Below are positions 1 through 10,000 of a DNA stretch of 64,000 bases, in pieces. How positions within the stretch are numbered: the first letter of the stretch is position 1; each line of letters begins with the position of its first letter. The notes under the pieces are model-generated. The model worked only from the letters and a program-made list of their open reading frames with translations. It searched no databases and was not told where the DNA came from. The position numbers and the translations under genes are program-made. This DNA is from Erwinia sp. HDF1-3R (lineage in GTDB: Bacteria > Pseudomonadota > Gammaproteobacteria > Enterobacterales > Enterobacteriaceae), in the NCBI RefSeq assembly GCF_039621855.1, contig NZ_CP155071.1:3038001-3102000 (forward strand), read 5' to 3'.

Positions 1-94
1 TCAGCGCAAAAACGGTGGGGGCCTGAGCATAGGCTATCGCATGACAGCGTCCAATATAGCCTGTACCAATCAACCCAATTCTGACCTTTACCAT
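1..94 (-). CDS. Gfo/Idh/MocA family oxidoreductase, N-terminal fragment
   Basis: The first 31 codons of a minus-strand gene are visible; the rest lies outside the window. The product begins MVKVRIGLIGTGYIG and continues RCHAIAYAQAP. This is the first strand and glycine-rich loop (GLIGTGYIG) of a Rossmann NAD(P)-binding domain, followed by the typical helix of Gfo/Idh/MocA sugar or inositol dehydrogenases. An AGGA ribosome-binding site lies a few bases upstream of the ATG. Substrate cannot be judged from this fragment. Confidence 0.85.
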   Translation of the reverse strand, partial: MVKVRIGLIGTGYIGRCHAIAYAQAPTVFAL

Positions 95-406
95 CGGAGT
101 TTCCTGCGCATTAATAAGGGGTAAACTGGAATGTATATTTCAAAAACAGCCTCAGCAATCAACAAATGAAATAAACGTGACCATTCTGGCGAAAGTTACT
201 GTAACGGATGCTGTTTCTTAATACCGCTTTGCGAGAGCGCCAGCAGTGAATGTGAAAACGCCCGAATAGCTTCAGAAGCCCGTCCTTGCCCGTCAACCCG
301 TGAAAATTCAGCAAAATGCTGTTTTATTCAGCAGTTGATCAAAAAGGTGAAAACAGGCTTTGACATCCCCCGCCCGGGTCGATAACATGCGCCCCGTTGA
401 AACAAT
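95..406. other. Intergenic region, no gene seen
   Basis: This gap lies between the start of the oxidoreductase gene and the tRNA. No convincing ORF is present on either strand. It must hold the oxidoreductase promoter (reading left) and the tRNA promoter (reading right), but I could not assign clear -35/-10 boxes. Confidence 0.5.
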
Positions 407-482
407 TCCTCTGTAGTTCAGTCGGTAGAACGGCGGACTGTTAATCCGTATGTCACTGGTTCGAGTCCAGTCAGAGGAGCCA
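407..482 (+). tRNA. tRNA-Asn (anticodon GUU)
   Basis: A 76-base gene begins TCCTCTGTAGTTCAG and ends GAGGAGCCA, with the 3' CCA encoded. It folds as a normal cloverleaf with acceptor stem TCCTCTG/CAGAGGA, a GTTCGAGTC T-arm and anticodon GTT at 440-442 in the loop ACTGTTAAT. It matches the enterobacterial tRNA-Asn from memory. tRNA-Asn genes are frequent island integration sites in enterobacteria, but I found no repeat of its 3' end elsewhere in the window. Confidence 0.97.
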
Positions 483-489
483 TACATAG

Positions 490-523
490 AAAAGCCCGCT
501 TAGGAAACTAAGCGGGCTTTTTG
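490..523 (+). terminator. Rho-independent terminator of tRNA-Asn
   Basis: An inverted repeat AAGCCCGCTTAG/CTAAGCGGGCTT is followed by a T-rich tail eight bases after the tRNA CCA end. The run of A before the stem means it could also work on the minus strand, for readthrough past the DUF1203 gene. Confidence 0.9.
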
Positions 524-621
524 CTTTTACGCGCGATTTATCGACGACTGGCGGACGTTAAGTTGTGATGTTCGTTAACAGATACAGATATGCCTGAGGC
601 ATCCTGCTTATCTCTGAAGGT

Positions 622-1092
622 TCATTCAGAACGCTCGGCGCAACAGGCATAGCATCCCTGTTTCGCATTATGTATCTGGATATAACTAATCAGCGGATCG
701 GCGAAAAAAAGACCTAAAAGATTTTCAGCCAAATGTCCCTCACAGATATCTGCCTGTCTTAATAAGTGTGTCTCGTCATATGCCCGCAATGACAAAACTC
801 TGGCTTTCATAACTTCAGGTAATTCGTTGATGTAAATGCCTTGTTTGGTACATCCTTCCCATATATATATTGCATGAGAGCCGAAATAGGGTGTCTCTGC
901 GGGTTGATAGATGTGGTTGATAAGAAGAGCGGTTTCGCCAGCAGGTATATCACACAACGAGATTCTGTCGGGAAAGCCGGGGCAGCTAACTACAGTTTGT
1001 CTGATTGCACCGTATCTTTTTAGATAGGCATCGCTCTGTCCATAAAGATGGGTAAACGGCTCGGCACTCAGCCCGGAAATTCTGTATTTCAT
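622..1092 (-). CDS. DUF1203 family protein
   Basis: A 156-residue soluble protein of unknown function. The start was set at the ATG preceded by AGGAGG with a four-base spacer (product MKYRISGLSAEPF), rather than the ATG eight codons upstream, which has no ribosome-binding site. The pattern fits DUF1203 as I know it: an N-terminal YRISGL, a central PGFPDRISLCDIPAGE, then LLINHIYQPAETPYFGSHAIYI. No signal peptide or membrane segment is seen. The C-terminus ends in a cysteine cluster (GCYACC). It appears monocistronic. The biochemical role is not established for the family. Confidence 0.8.
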   Translation of the reverse strand: MKYRISGLSAEPFTHLYGQSDAYLKRYGAIRQTVVSCPGFPDRISLCDIPAGETALLINHIYQPAETPYFGSHAIYIWEGCTKQGIYINELPEVMKARVLSLRAYDETHLLRQADICEGHLAENLLGLFFADPLISYIQIHNAKQGCYACCAERSE

Positions 1093-1441
1093 AATACCTC
1101 CTGTCGTTTTCAGCATTATATTAGCTGCTATTTGAAGGAGGAACTCGCTGTTTTCGGTCAGGGAAATAGCAGTGATTTGCCAGGGTAAAAGTAGTATATG
1201 TCAGGGCCGTTTGTGAAGAAGCAGCATTGCGCAGGAGCACGTCAGGCGCAGAGCGAGGCACTGATATACACTTCTTACCGTCCCCGTTTACGCTTCCACT
1301 TATCCACTACATCATCCAATTTTTTGGGCACAAAATTATGTATCCGGGCCGTGAATTCACGATGAATCGAAATGTTTATCCCCACTCCCTGACCATGAAG
1401 CGATCAACACTTTATCTGTTTTATGTTTTCTTATTAGCCGC
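1093..1441. other. Intergenic region, no supported gene
   Basis: A 72-codon plus-strand ORF exists at 1227-1445, but it lacks a ribosome-binding site and recognisable content. The region should carry the promoter of the DUF1203 gene. A palindromic CTTATTA/TAATAAG element overlaps the end of the EamA gene (1429-1448) and may help termination, but it lacks a U-tract. Confidence 0.4.
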
Positions 1442-2371
1442 TTAATAAGTGCCCGATTTGCATCTGCCGGACAGGAAACGCAGCATGTCGGCAGGCGCGG
1501 TGATCACCGCCAGACTGGCGACTATCAGGGCAACGCCGGCCCATCCATACGTCGGCAACCTTTCTCCCACCAGCATTACCGCCAGCAGCGCAGCAATGAC
1601 CGGTTCCAGCAGGGTGATTGTCGTTGCCATGCTGGCCGGGATGCGTGCCAGCCCGAAGCCATAGCAGACATACCCTACAAACATCGGTACCAGCGCCATG
1701 TAAATTCCTGTGGCGGCATTATTCCAGGCGGCCAGCAGCGGCGCGCCCGTCATCAGCAACACGGGCATCAGCATCAGACCACCTGCCCCAAACGTGGCAC
1801 CCATCGCCGCGCGTGGGCGCACACCGCCCTGCATTAATCGCCTGGCTGACCACGAGTAAAGGGCATAGGTGAAGCCAGCCAGCAGGCCGAGGGCAATGCC
1901 GGCCATCGCCGATCCGCTTCCTGAACTGTGGCCACCGCTTTTTGCAATGCACAGCAATGCCATTCCGGCTACGCCAACCAATGCACCACTCGCCCACTGC
2001 TTTGTCAGGCGCAGCCCGTCAAGACGGATCTCGATCAGCGCGGACAACAGTGGCGCCGAGCCGATAGAGATAACGGTGCCAACCGTCACCCCGGCATAGC
2101 GCATCGAGGTATAGAAGGCGAGAGGATAGATAGCCACCGAGAGTGCGCCAGTCAACAAACCAGGCCAGTGCCGCGCAATCAGCCGGCGCTGACGAATGAT
2201 GGTGGTTGCGGCAATCAACCCCTGAAGCAGCCCGCCAACCCCCATCGCCACCGCCCCCACGGCCAGCGGGCTCAGGTCGGGCGCATAGGTGGCAGCGGTA
2301 CCGGTGGTTCCCCAGAGAATTGCCGCGACAAGTACGCCAGCCATGCCGCTCAACTGTTGTCCTGATGCCAC
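1442..2371 (-). CDS. EamA/DMT family inner-membrane transporter
   Basis: A 309-residue protein with about ten hydrophobic helices arranged as two EamA repeats. The first repeat begins with the typical AAILWGTTGTAATYAP segment, and the second starts near GIALGLLAGFTYALYSWSA. The start is GTG, preceded by GGAGG at a ten-base spacing; the in-frame upstream region has a stop. DMT permeases export or import small metabolites such as amino acids or drugs, and the substrate here cannot be deduced. It lies 60 bp downstream of a broken TetR regulator gene in the same orientation, which probably once controlled it. Confidence 0.9.
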   Translation of the reverse strand: MASGQQLSGMAGVLVAAILWGTTGTAATYAPDLSPLAVGAVAMGVGGLLQGLIAATTIIRQRRLIARHWPGLLTGALSVAIYPLAFYTSMRYAGVTVGTVISIGSAPLLSALIEIRLDGLRLTKQWASGALVGVAGMALLCIAKSGGHSSGSGSAMAGIALGLLAGFTYALYSWSARRLMQGGVRPRAAMGATFGAGGLMLMPVLLMTGAPLLAAWNNAATGIYMALVPMFVGYVCYGFGLARIPASMATTITLLEPVIAALLAVMLVGERLPTYGWAGVALIVASLAVITAPADMLRFLSGRCKSGTY

Positions 2372-2431
2372 TATCAGTATGCCTCCATTATTTTACCGGC
2401 TATGACGTCGGCCTGGGTTACACAGTCACTG

Positions 2432-2635
2432 TTACCTTCCAGACCGGCGCGTGAGATGCTGCCTGGCCCCCGCAGGCACCAAACACAGCCCGTACAGGTT
2501 CTTATTGGCCACACCTGCGCGTTTCACGATGCCATCAATGCCGGTACCCTTGAGGCTATGGTTGTAAAAAAAGATCCGAGCCGCACTGAGCAGTTTTTCA
2601 CAGGCGGATCCGTAACCCCCAGCAAGGGTAGACAT
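2432..2635 (-). pseudogene. TetR family regulator, N-terminal remnant
   Basis: A reading frame from the ATG at 2635 (AGGATAGGG just upstream) encodes a TetR-type helix-turn-helix: KLLSAARIFFYNHSL, then GTGIDGIVKRAGVANKNLYG. After this the frame changes character and stops after 67 residues. A functional TetR protein has about 190 residues, and the ligand-binding domain is absent between here and the EamA gene. I read it as a decayed gene with a frameshift at the end of the recognition helix and a deletion. It might still make a short DNA-binding peptide, but this is unlikely. Confidence 0.6.
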
Positions 2636-2675
2636 CCCTATCCTACAGAATGAAAGGTTCGAATTACCGAAAAAC

Positions 2676-3161
2676 TTAGATTTCAAGTGCAGCAAGGATG
2701 GCGGCTTCCATTTTCTCCGGGGTGGTGATCGGTGCAAAACGCCTGAGCGGTTTACCGTCGCGTCCGATCAGGAACTTAGTGAAGTTCCACTTGATCCGCC
2801 CACCCAGCACGCCGGGCAATTCGTTTTTCAGATAACGAAACACCGGGTGCGCTGCGGCTCCGTTGACCTCTACTTTCCCGAACATCGGGAAGCTCACACC
2901 GAAGTTAATGTGACAGGTCTGCGCGATTTCGTCGGCATCGCCCGGTTCCTGCTTACCGAACTGGTTGCAGGGGAAACCAAGCACTACCAAACCCTGGCCG
3001 GCGTATTTCTTGTAGAGTGCTTCAAGGCCGCCGTATTGTGGCGTGAAGCCACAATGGCTGGCGGTATTCACTACAAGAACGACCTTACCAGCGTAGTCGA
3101 CCATAGAGATAAGCTGGCCGCCAGGGCTGGTGGCGGTAAGCTGATAAAAAGTGGTTAGCAC
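2676..3161 (-). CDS. Glutathione peroxidase family protein (thiol peroxidase)
   Basis: A 161-residue thioredoxin-fold peroxidase that reduces hydroperoxides. The start was set at a GTG (product VLTTFYQLTATSPGG) with AAAGAG upstream, because homologues begin here; upstream in-frame codons look non-coding. The catalytic residues are visible. Cys37 in NTASHCGFTPQY replaces selenocysteine, Gln67 lies in LGFPCNQFG, and Trp-Asn lies in IKWNFTKFLIGRDGK. A further Cys in EIAQTCHINFG may be the resolving cysteine. It is distinct from E. coli BtuE, being shorter and lacking its insertion. It is divergent to the AraC regulator gene and lacks a signal peptide, so it is cytoplasmic. Confidence 0.92.
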   Translation of the reverse strand: MLTTFYQLTATSPGGQLISMVDYAGKVVLVVNTASHCGFTPQYGGLEALYKKYAGQGLVVLGFPCNQFGKQEPGDADEIAQTCHINFGVSFPMFGKVEVNGAAAHPVFRYLKNELPGVLGGRIKWNFTKFLIGRDGKPLRRFAPITTPEKMEAAILAALEI

Positions 3162-3250
3162 AGGTTTCTCTTTTTTAATTAATGGCAACGTGTTTGACTT
3201 TACGCCATGCTGGCATGATAACGTCAATTTTCATCAGGATGAAAGCAGAC

Positions 3251-4126
3251 ATGTTTATCAGGCCCGCTCCAGTCTCTATGGATTTGCTCAACTGCAGTTA
3301 CAATAACACCTCCCCCAGCCAGGCAGACTTCTGGCGTGACTCGACTACGGGTTATGTGGAAAGTCGTCGCGCCTGTAACAGCCGCGCGTGTTATAAACCA
3401 CACAGTCACCCGACCTTTTCAATTGGCGCAGTTGATGCAGGCGGTAGCACGTTTTCAGGAGCCTCAGGTGGCCCTTGCGCTTTACGGCCGGGAATGATGG
3501 TTTTCATTCCTGCCGGCTGCGTTCATGCCTGTAATCCATTGCCCGACCGGTGCTGGAGCTACCAGATGCTGCATCTCGATGCTGCATGGTTAACTGCTTT
3601 AGTGGCCGAAATAAGCCCCACGCCATGTGGCTTCATCAGTGAAAGTGAAATTCGAATCTTTGATAATGAAGATATGTATGGCCGGTTTTGTGAACTCAAT
3701 ACCACCCTGTTTTCGACGTCCAGTGCAGAAGACAAAAATACGGCGTTGATAGAGTTTATTGGCGACTGTGATTATGGCATTAAACTGGTGGAAACATTTC
3801 CTGTATTATCGCCTTGCGTCAGGTTGGCGCTACAAAGCGTTATCGATGTTTTACAACAGACTGACCGGCAGCCGTGGGCATTAGCAGAGTTGGCAAATAT
3901 CGCAGGCATGAGTCGATATCAGCTCATCAGGGGGTTTCGCGCTGCTACCGGAATGACACCGCATTCTTACCAACTCAATGTGCGCATTAATCAGGCACGC
4001 CGCTGGCTTCAGTCCGGGCATGAAATTACCGATATTGCTTATCGACTGGGTTTTGCCGATCAAAGCCACTTTCAGCGCGTGTTTAAGGCTTATACTGGCG
4101 TAACGCCGGGCTGCTATCGGGCCTGA
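3251..4126 (+). CDS. AraC family transcriptional regulator
   Basis: A ligand-binding cupin-like N-terminus (PHSHPTFSIGAVDAGG, then LRPGMMVFIPAGCVHACNP) is followed by a C-terminal AraC DNA-binding domain. That domain has two helix-turn-helices: LAELANIAGMSRYQLIRGF, and ITDIAYRLGFADQSHFQRVF ending in the TGVTPGCYR box. The start is uncertain. Position 3251 has AGGA eleven bases upstream; in-frame ATGs at 3182, 3239 and 3278 are alternatives. The gene is 78 bp upstream of a LysE-type exporter in the same direction. AraC-LysE pairs of this sort usually have the regulator controlling the exporter, so that is its likely target. Confidence 0.9.
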   Translation: MFIRPAPVSMDLLNCSYNNTSPSQADFWRDSTTGYVESRRACNSRACYKPHSHPTFSIGAVDAGGSTFSGASGGPCALRPGMMVFIPAGCVHACNPLPDRCWSYQMLHLDAAWLTALVAEISPTPCGFISESEIRIFDNEDMYGRFCELNTTLFSTSSAEDKNTALIEFIGDCDYGIKLVETFPVLSPCVRLALQSVIDVLQQTDRQPWALAELANIAGMSRYQLIRGFRAATGMTPHSYQLNVRINQARRWLQSGHEITDIAYRLGFADQSHFQRVFKAYTGVTPGCYRA

Positions 4127-4204
4127 AAATAATGCAATTTTATTCAATACAACGCTGGTCCAGATCTACACCCTGTTAAATATATCTTTTAAAAGGGTGA
4201 TATC

Positions 4205-4858
4205 ATGATGCAACAATTTTTTATCGTGGCAGCAGCGCATTTTCTGGCGCTACTGTCACCCGGCCCGGATTTCTTTCTGGTTGCCCGAACATCAATCAAA
4301 GCTGGCTGGCGTCACGCAGCGCAAGCTTGTCTCGGAATAGCGATAGCTAACGGTGTGTTTATTCTCGCTGCTTTCAGCGGTCTTACGCTTTTTCGCTCTG
4401 GCAGCATAAGCTTTGTTGCCATTCAGCTCGCAGGCTGTGCCTATTTACTGTATCTCGGTATACTTTTCATCCGTTTCGCCGGCACGAGTCCCATCGCCGA
4501 AAATAATGTTAAAACCCATGACGTTATAACAGAATCTGCCGATGTATTGCGTCTCTGCCGTGTATTCAGCCTGGGCTTTTTGTCGGGTATTCTCAATCCA
4601 AAAAACGCACTGTTCTATGTCAGCCTGGCTACGCTGATTGAAGGTTCTCATACCACGATGAGTTTGAAGGTCTTATATGGGGTGTGGATGTTTAGCATCG
4701 TGCTGTTGTGGGATTTACTGATAGCTCTCTTCATTGGCAATCGTCTGGTACTGCAATACTTTTCGCAGTTATTACCCTGGCTGGAACGTATCTCAGGAGT
4801 CATTCTTATTGGAGTGGCGCTGAGTGTCATCGTGGTCAATGTCATCGCACTGGCTTGA
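4205..4858 (+). CDS. LysE/RhtB family amino-acid exporter
   Basis: A 217-residue inner-membrane protein with about six hydrophobic helices. The family signature HFLALLSPGPDFFLVARTS lies in the first helix, and the second conserved block SLGFLSGILNPKNALFYVS is in the middle. LysE/RhtB proteins export amino acids such as lysine, threonine, homoserine or leucine; the substrate here is unknown. AAAAGGGTG lies upstream of the first of two adjacent ATG codons. It follows the AraC regulator, and an IS remnant sits 4 bp beyond its stop. Confidence 0.93.
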   Translation: MMQQFFIVAAAHFLALLSPGPDFFLVARTSIKAGWRHAAQACLGIAIANGVFILAAFSGLTLFRSGSISFVAIQLAGCAYLLYLGILFIRFAGTSPIAENNVKTHDVITESADVLRLCRVFSLGFLSGILNPKNALFYVSLATLIEGSHTTMSLKVLYGVWMFSIVLLWDLLIALFIGNRLVLQYFSQLLPWLERISGVILIGVALSVIVVNVIALA

Positions 4859-4862
4859 AAAT

Positions 4863-5380
4863 CAGTTGACCCTGATCCATTCAGAAACAGAATTCCGGCA
4901 TGATAAACACTCCCCTGAACGGAGGTGGTGCCGATGAAAAAGTCACGATTCACCGAAGAGCAGATTGTCTTTGCCCTGAAGCAGGCCGGGCTGGGGACGT
5001 CCGTACCTGACGTCTGCCGCAAACTCGGTATCTCCGATGCCACTTTTTACACGTGGCGTAAGAAATACGGCGGAATTTCCCCTTCTGAACTCAAACATAC
5101 GCGTACACGTGATGCTCAGGCGGGAAGGCTGGCGCGATAACCACAAAAGGATTTACCGGCTATATAGCAAACAGGGGCTGTTGCTGCGGCTTAAACGGCC
5201 ACGCCGCAATAAATCAGCACAGCGCCGACAAGCTCAGCCTCAGGGCCTGTATCCGAATCACGTCTGGGGCATGGATTTTGTCTCTGATGCGCTGTTTGAC
5301 GGACGACGACTGCGCCTGCTGATGGTTAACGACCTGTACACTCGCGAATGCCTGGGGATCTGTGTGAGGCAGGTCAACTG
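4863..5380 (+). mobile_element. Internally deleted IS3-family (IS407-like) element
   Basis: From 4934 the first part encodes an IS3-type OrfA N-terminus (MKKSRFTEEQIVFALKQAG, then [14 protein letters not shown]). It collapses after ISPSELK, and near 5112 the sequence resumes in the middle of OrfB (LRREGWRDNHKRIYRLYSKQ). It stops again after the first catalytic Asp region (HVWGMDFVSDALFDGRR). The 9-bp inverted repeats CAGTTGACC (4863-4871) and GGTCAACTG (5372-5380) bracket it, with AAT on both outer sides as a possible 3-bp target duplication. It cannot make a transposase. The exact ends are uncertain because an alternative TGACC end lies inside. Confidence 0.8.
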
Positions 5381-5609
5381 AATTGTGCCGCGAATATGAC
5401 ATAAGCAATGCCAGTTTCTATCAGTGGCGCTCATGCTTTAGCGGTATGGATACTTCCATAATGCCCCGAAAAGTGGTAAAGCCATTTGCTTCTTACATTC
5501 TGTAGAATTGCATGAAACAGCGATCGGATCCTTTATCGAAAATACATTTACTCCTGATTGGAGTCATCACCAAAATTAAAAATGAGGAGGCAAATACAAT
5601 GGAAATTTT

Positions 5610-5632
5610 GCAGCCTCCCTGCCGGAGGCCGC
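5610..5632 (-). terminator. Stem-loop downstream of the LPMO gene
   Basis: GCAGCCTCC and GGAGGCCGC can pair around a five-base loop, and outer GAAATT/AATTTC can extend the stem. It lies about 20 bases beyond the LPMO stop codon on the minus strand. The tail is not a clear U-run, so it may be a 3' stability element rather than a true terminator. Confidence 0.4.
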
Positions 5633-5652
5633 AAATATAATTTCTTATATTC

Positions 5653-6852
5653 CTATTTCACCATTTTCCATAGTGAGACGGCAACATCTGGGCTCCAGTG
5701 GTTAGCGCCAGTGTGAACGTTCAGGCAAATATAGATATGGCCTTTATAACTTACTTTGTCGCCAATACTGTAAGCGGTATTAGCGGCAAAAGCAGGCACG
5801 GATGAGTCTTGTGCAACATCATTATCTTTTACTTCAATGGTAATATACTTCGTCGTACTCCCATGAGCATTGCTTGCAGTCAAACGATATTTAGCTTTAC
5901 CTGTAGCGCCAGCTTTTACCCAGGCGCGCATGGTTTTCAGCTCTTTGCCGATCTGCGGGCTGGTGTGAGTTGGCGATCCCTGTTTTGACTGTAACTGGAA
6001 TTCAGCAGTACCTTCAACACGTTCCCATTTATACAGTGTCGCACCCTGAGTCCCAGAGGCATCCATTTCATAGCCTGCGTTAATTGAAGACTTATTCACA
6101 GCCAGGTGATCCTGAACAATATGGATAGCGGGTGCTGCGTTGACAACCTCCTCATCGTCATTTAATGGTGGCTCTACAGGCGGTGGTGCTGGTAATGTTT
6201 CATCCGGTGTTGGTACATCCGGAGTGGATTCATCAGGCGTATTATGACCAGCGAACTCCACATCGATAACATTGTAAAACGCATTAGAGGTATCATCAAC
6301 GGTCCAGACCGCCAGAATTTCCTGATAACCCTCACGCTCTGGCACATCACAGATATGGGTTACAGATGCTCCCGCACCAGGGCGGCTGCCGTCAGCCTGA
6401 ATAGTACAGAAAGGTTTATTTTCAAAACTCGCTCGTGTCAGAGGCTGCTCAGGATTCCAGTTATTTTTAGTGATGAAATACTCATATTTAGTGGTAGGAT
6501 GTGGCGCGGTAAAATACCAGTGAAACTGGTTTTTGCCCGCAGAAATTTCTGTTTTAACCCAGCGATCTTTCCCTGCGGCATCCAGCTCAGGCCCACGAGT
6601 ATTATTCGCGCTACCAATTTGGCCATCTTTTGGACCCGACGCCGGATAACCTTTCGGAGCTTCCAGGCTCTGAGGCTCATATTGAATATTGCCACAGTTT
6701 TTATTTTTTTCGCCCGCATAACCTGGATTATGCATTGTGATTTTATCGCAAAGCAAAGCGCGGGAAGGTGGATCCATCACAAAACCGTGCGACCAGGCCG
6801 CACTACTTACCACGAGTGAGGCAATAGCGATAGCAATTTTATTCAGCTTCAT
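5653..6852 (-). CDS. Secreted chitin-active lytic polysaccharide monooxygenase (AA10, GbpA-like)
   Basis: A 399-residue copper enzyme that oxidatively cleaves chitin. A Sec signal peptide (residues 1-21, ending SSAAWS) is followed by His22, which after cleavage is the N-terminal copper ligand. His118 in FTAPHPTTKYEYFITK is the second histidine-brace ligand. The AA10 domain runs to about 205 and closely resembles the first domain of Vibrio GbpA (CGNIQYEPQS, KDRWVK, PEREGYQEILAVW). A proline/acidic linker follows (205-235), then a PKD/Ig-like domain (about 240-340) and a C-terminal CBM5/12-type module (AANTAYSIGDKVSYKGHIY). The gene stands alone with its own upstream region. It lies beside a two-component system and a type II secretion operon, for which it is plausible cargo. 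Confidence 0.93.
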   Translation of the reverse strand: MKLNKIAIAIASLVVSSAAWSHGFVMDPPSRALLCDKITMHNPGYAGEKNKNCGNIQYEPQSLEAPKGYPASGPKDGQIGSANNTRGPELDAAGKDRWVKTEISAGKNQFHWYFTAPHPTTKYEYFITKNNWNPEQPLTRASFENKPFCTIQADGSRPGAGASVTHICDVPEREGYQEILAVWTVDDTSNAFYNVIDVEFAGHNTPDESTPDVPTPDETLPAPPPVEPPLNDDEEVVNAAPAIHIVQDHLAVNKSSINAGYEMDASGTQGATLYKWERVEGTAEFQLQSKQGSPTHTSPQIGKELKTMRAWVKAGATGKAKYRLTASNAHGSTTKYITIEVKDNDVAQDSSVPAFAANTAYSIGDKVSYKGHIYICLNVHTGANHWSPDVAVSLWKMVK

Positions 6853-7076
6853 AAATCTTATGATCCTGGCAGTTATAAAATTATTCAGGGTTAGGATTGC
6901 AAACTGACCATCTGACTAACTTTCAATAATCAGCTTATACAGCACAGTCACCTGAAGTGAGCATGTTTTATGCCACGTGACTAGAGTGTAATATTGCGGA
7001 ATCAAATGAGATAAGGATTATCTACAGGGTGTTAAGAATATCGGAGTGAATGTTACCTGGCTGAAGTTAAGATTTT

Positions 7077-10000
7077 TTACGCGTCTTTCATCCTGTCAGA
7101 ATTTAGCAATTGCCTCTGAGAGTGGCGCATTTCTGCAATAAAGTGGGTGAGTATTCGTGGTACTTCACCTGCGTCAACTTCACCCGCTGCCAGCATAGAA
7201 GGAAGCTTCTCTATCGCGAGACAATAACGTTCTGCACGATGCAGCTGCAGAAGACTCCAGGATGCTTTTAACCGATGAGCGACTCGCGCCATGCTTTCAG
7301 TATCAGCGGGCGTGGCGCAAAGTTGCTCAAGATCCTCATCCAGCGAATGGATAAGCTGCTGCAACATCAGTTCAACCATCTCCTGCTGCTGGCCCGCCAG
7401 TGCGTAAATTTCCTGTAAATCAGCTTCTTCGCGTGCCACTTGGGGGAAACGGGACAGCGCCTGATGTAAACGATCTTCACTTAGCGGTTTGCGCAACAGA
7501 GCATCCATTCCGGCATGGAGCGCACGCTCCTCTTCGCGACGCAGAGCATTTGCCGTACATCCCAGCAGTAATACCGGACAGTGGATATCGCCAGTCAGGC
7601 TTTGCAGTATCAGCTTTTCTACCAGTTTATAGCCGTCCATTTCTGGCATCTGACTGTCCGTTATCAGCACATCGGCCTGATTATAACGCAGAAAATCAAG
7701 CGCCTCTGTTGGCGTTGAACATGCGGTGACCTGATGGCCCAATCGGATAAGCTGCATGCTCATTACTGTAAGGTTGGGTGGGAAATCATCCACAAGGATG
7801 ACACGATATCCGGTAAGTGCATCTGACCGGGCCTCTCCCTTTTCTGTTATCGCGGCCCGTGGTGGCGTGCTCGTATCCAGCGGCAGGCAAAGCATTACAC
7901 GCGTCCCCTTACCCGGCTCACTCTTCACTTCCAGCGTGCCCTGCATCAGAGTAATTAACTGCCTGCAGATAGCCAGCCCCAACCCACTGCTGTATGGCGT
8001 GTTCGCATCCAGCTGGAACCAGGGCTGGAAAATGTTTTCGTACCTTTCGGGAGGAATACCAATTCCGGTATCGATAATGGTCAGGTGAAGATTTCGCGCC
8101 ACATAGCGGGCCTGGAACGTCACACTGCCTTTCTCGGTATATTTGATAGCATTACCTAATAAATTGGCGAGGACCTGATTCAGGCGTACGTGATCGAACT
8201 GGCAAAATGTATTCTCCGCTACCTGAATTTCTCTATGCCACAGTAGCCCTTTAGCCTGAGCACTCGCGTTAAAAATAGCATCGGTAGCGGATAGAAATTG
8301 ATTGAGATTGTGCACGTCTGGCTGAAGTTGCAATTCTCCTGCCTCAATACGCGAGAGATCCAGAATTTCACCCACCAGATCGCGTAGGGTGACTGAGGCC
8401 TGCCAGGCAAGCTCAAGCGAGGGATGAACCTCACGTTCAATATCCAGCAGGCCCAAAATAACATTCAATGGTGTGCGGATATCATGACTCATACGCGCCA
8501 GAAAGACGCTTTTCTCTTCACTCGCTTTCTCTGCCTGAGCCAGCGACAGGTTTAGCGCTGTCTCCAGCTCAGCCTTATCACTGATATCAATCCATCCGCC
8601 CACCATACCCTGAGGAACACCATCACTGTCGGTATATCGTGCCAGCCAGCGGAATAATGTGACAGGGTGAGGCAAATGAGTAAGGGTTATCTCATCAACA
8701 CGGGGTTTAGATTCGTAAAGCGTGGCCATTCGCGTTGGGAGATCAAGCCATTCAGCCAGCGGCTGGCCCGCTTCGCCAGGCAAGAGCGTGCCGGCTTTAA
8801 TATCCGCCTCCACAATAGAAGAGTTGGCGAACGCCTGATTGAAGCGTACTACTCTGCCAGCCGGGTCGCACACAAAAAGCGGAACCGGGGCGTTATTGAG
8901 TAACGCCTGCCAAAGACTCAATGCATCACTAAGCTGCCTGTGAGTCTGTTCGATCTGCCGTTGGCGGATAAAATGCCTGGCAACGATGACTATTGCCAGT
9001 ATCACGGCAAAGACCGTTATACCCCCCGAAAGTATCAGCCAGAGTGTTGTGCGACTGTTTTCCTCCTGCTGACTGGCAGCAAGCCAGTGGGATTTATACG
9101 TCAAAATATTATCTGCTGTGACCCCTTCAAGAATATCGCTGATACGCTCATGGAGCGCAGAATTACCCTGAGGTAACACAAACCACAAGGGTACTTCAGG
9201 TAAATCAACACCATTAAGGACAAGATTCGTACTGTTATAACGGCGCAGGTCATAGTTCAGGCTGAATGCATCAGCAATCATACCATCTGCCCCACCCGCC
9301 TCGATCAATGCCAGGCCATGAGAAATATCCTCAACCATCAGAATGCCCCCAGCTGGCAGGATTTTATTCAGTAATGGCGAGAGTGGCGCGTTACGAACAA
9401 CAGCAATTCTTTTATTACGTAAAGAAGGGAGATCGCCTTTAAGTGGATTTCTACTCAAACTAACCAGCCCCAGTATCTGATTATCAAAAATATAGTGGTG
9501 ATCATTTTCTGGCAAGAATGCCGTGTCGCCCATGATGAGATCGATGCGCTGCTCTCTCAGCCATTTTTCTGCCTGCTGTTTACTATCAACATTAACCAGC
9601 TGCAGTGAAAAAATCGTGGAGGGAAATAGCGCGTTTAAAAATTCACGCCAGACGCCGCTAACACTGCCTTCAACGTCGGTGATAACTAACGGCGGATGCC
9701 CATTTACCAGGGCAATACGTAAAGCAAGTGTTCCGGTGTTTTTACCGTCCATCCAGGTATGTTGATCGGCAATACTCCCTGTCGGAAGTCCCCAACGCTG
9801 CTCTAAACCACGAACATCTCGCTTATCGAGATGGCTGATAAGGCGATTAATTTCAGCTACGAGCTTAGGGCGCGAGGGTAATACCCACGCGCGATAGCTC
9901 ATACCTGGCAGATCCGACAAAACGGTACTCGAAAAAGCGGACAGGGGGGCACGACGCATAAATTGCTCGGTCATGAAACAGGGCGCGACAACCCCACTCG

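Noticed and set aside
407..482. tRNA-Asn as the attachment site of the accessory region
   Set aside because: No copy of the tRNA 3' end was found further along the window and no integrase gene lies nearby; typical core-like genes follow the tRNA.
1227..1445. 72-codon plus-strand ORF
   Set aside because: No ribosome-binding site, no domain content, and it runs into the end of the EamA gene on the opposite strand.
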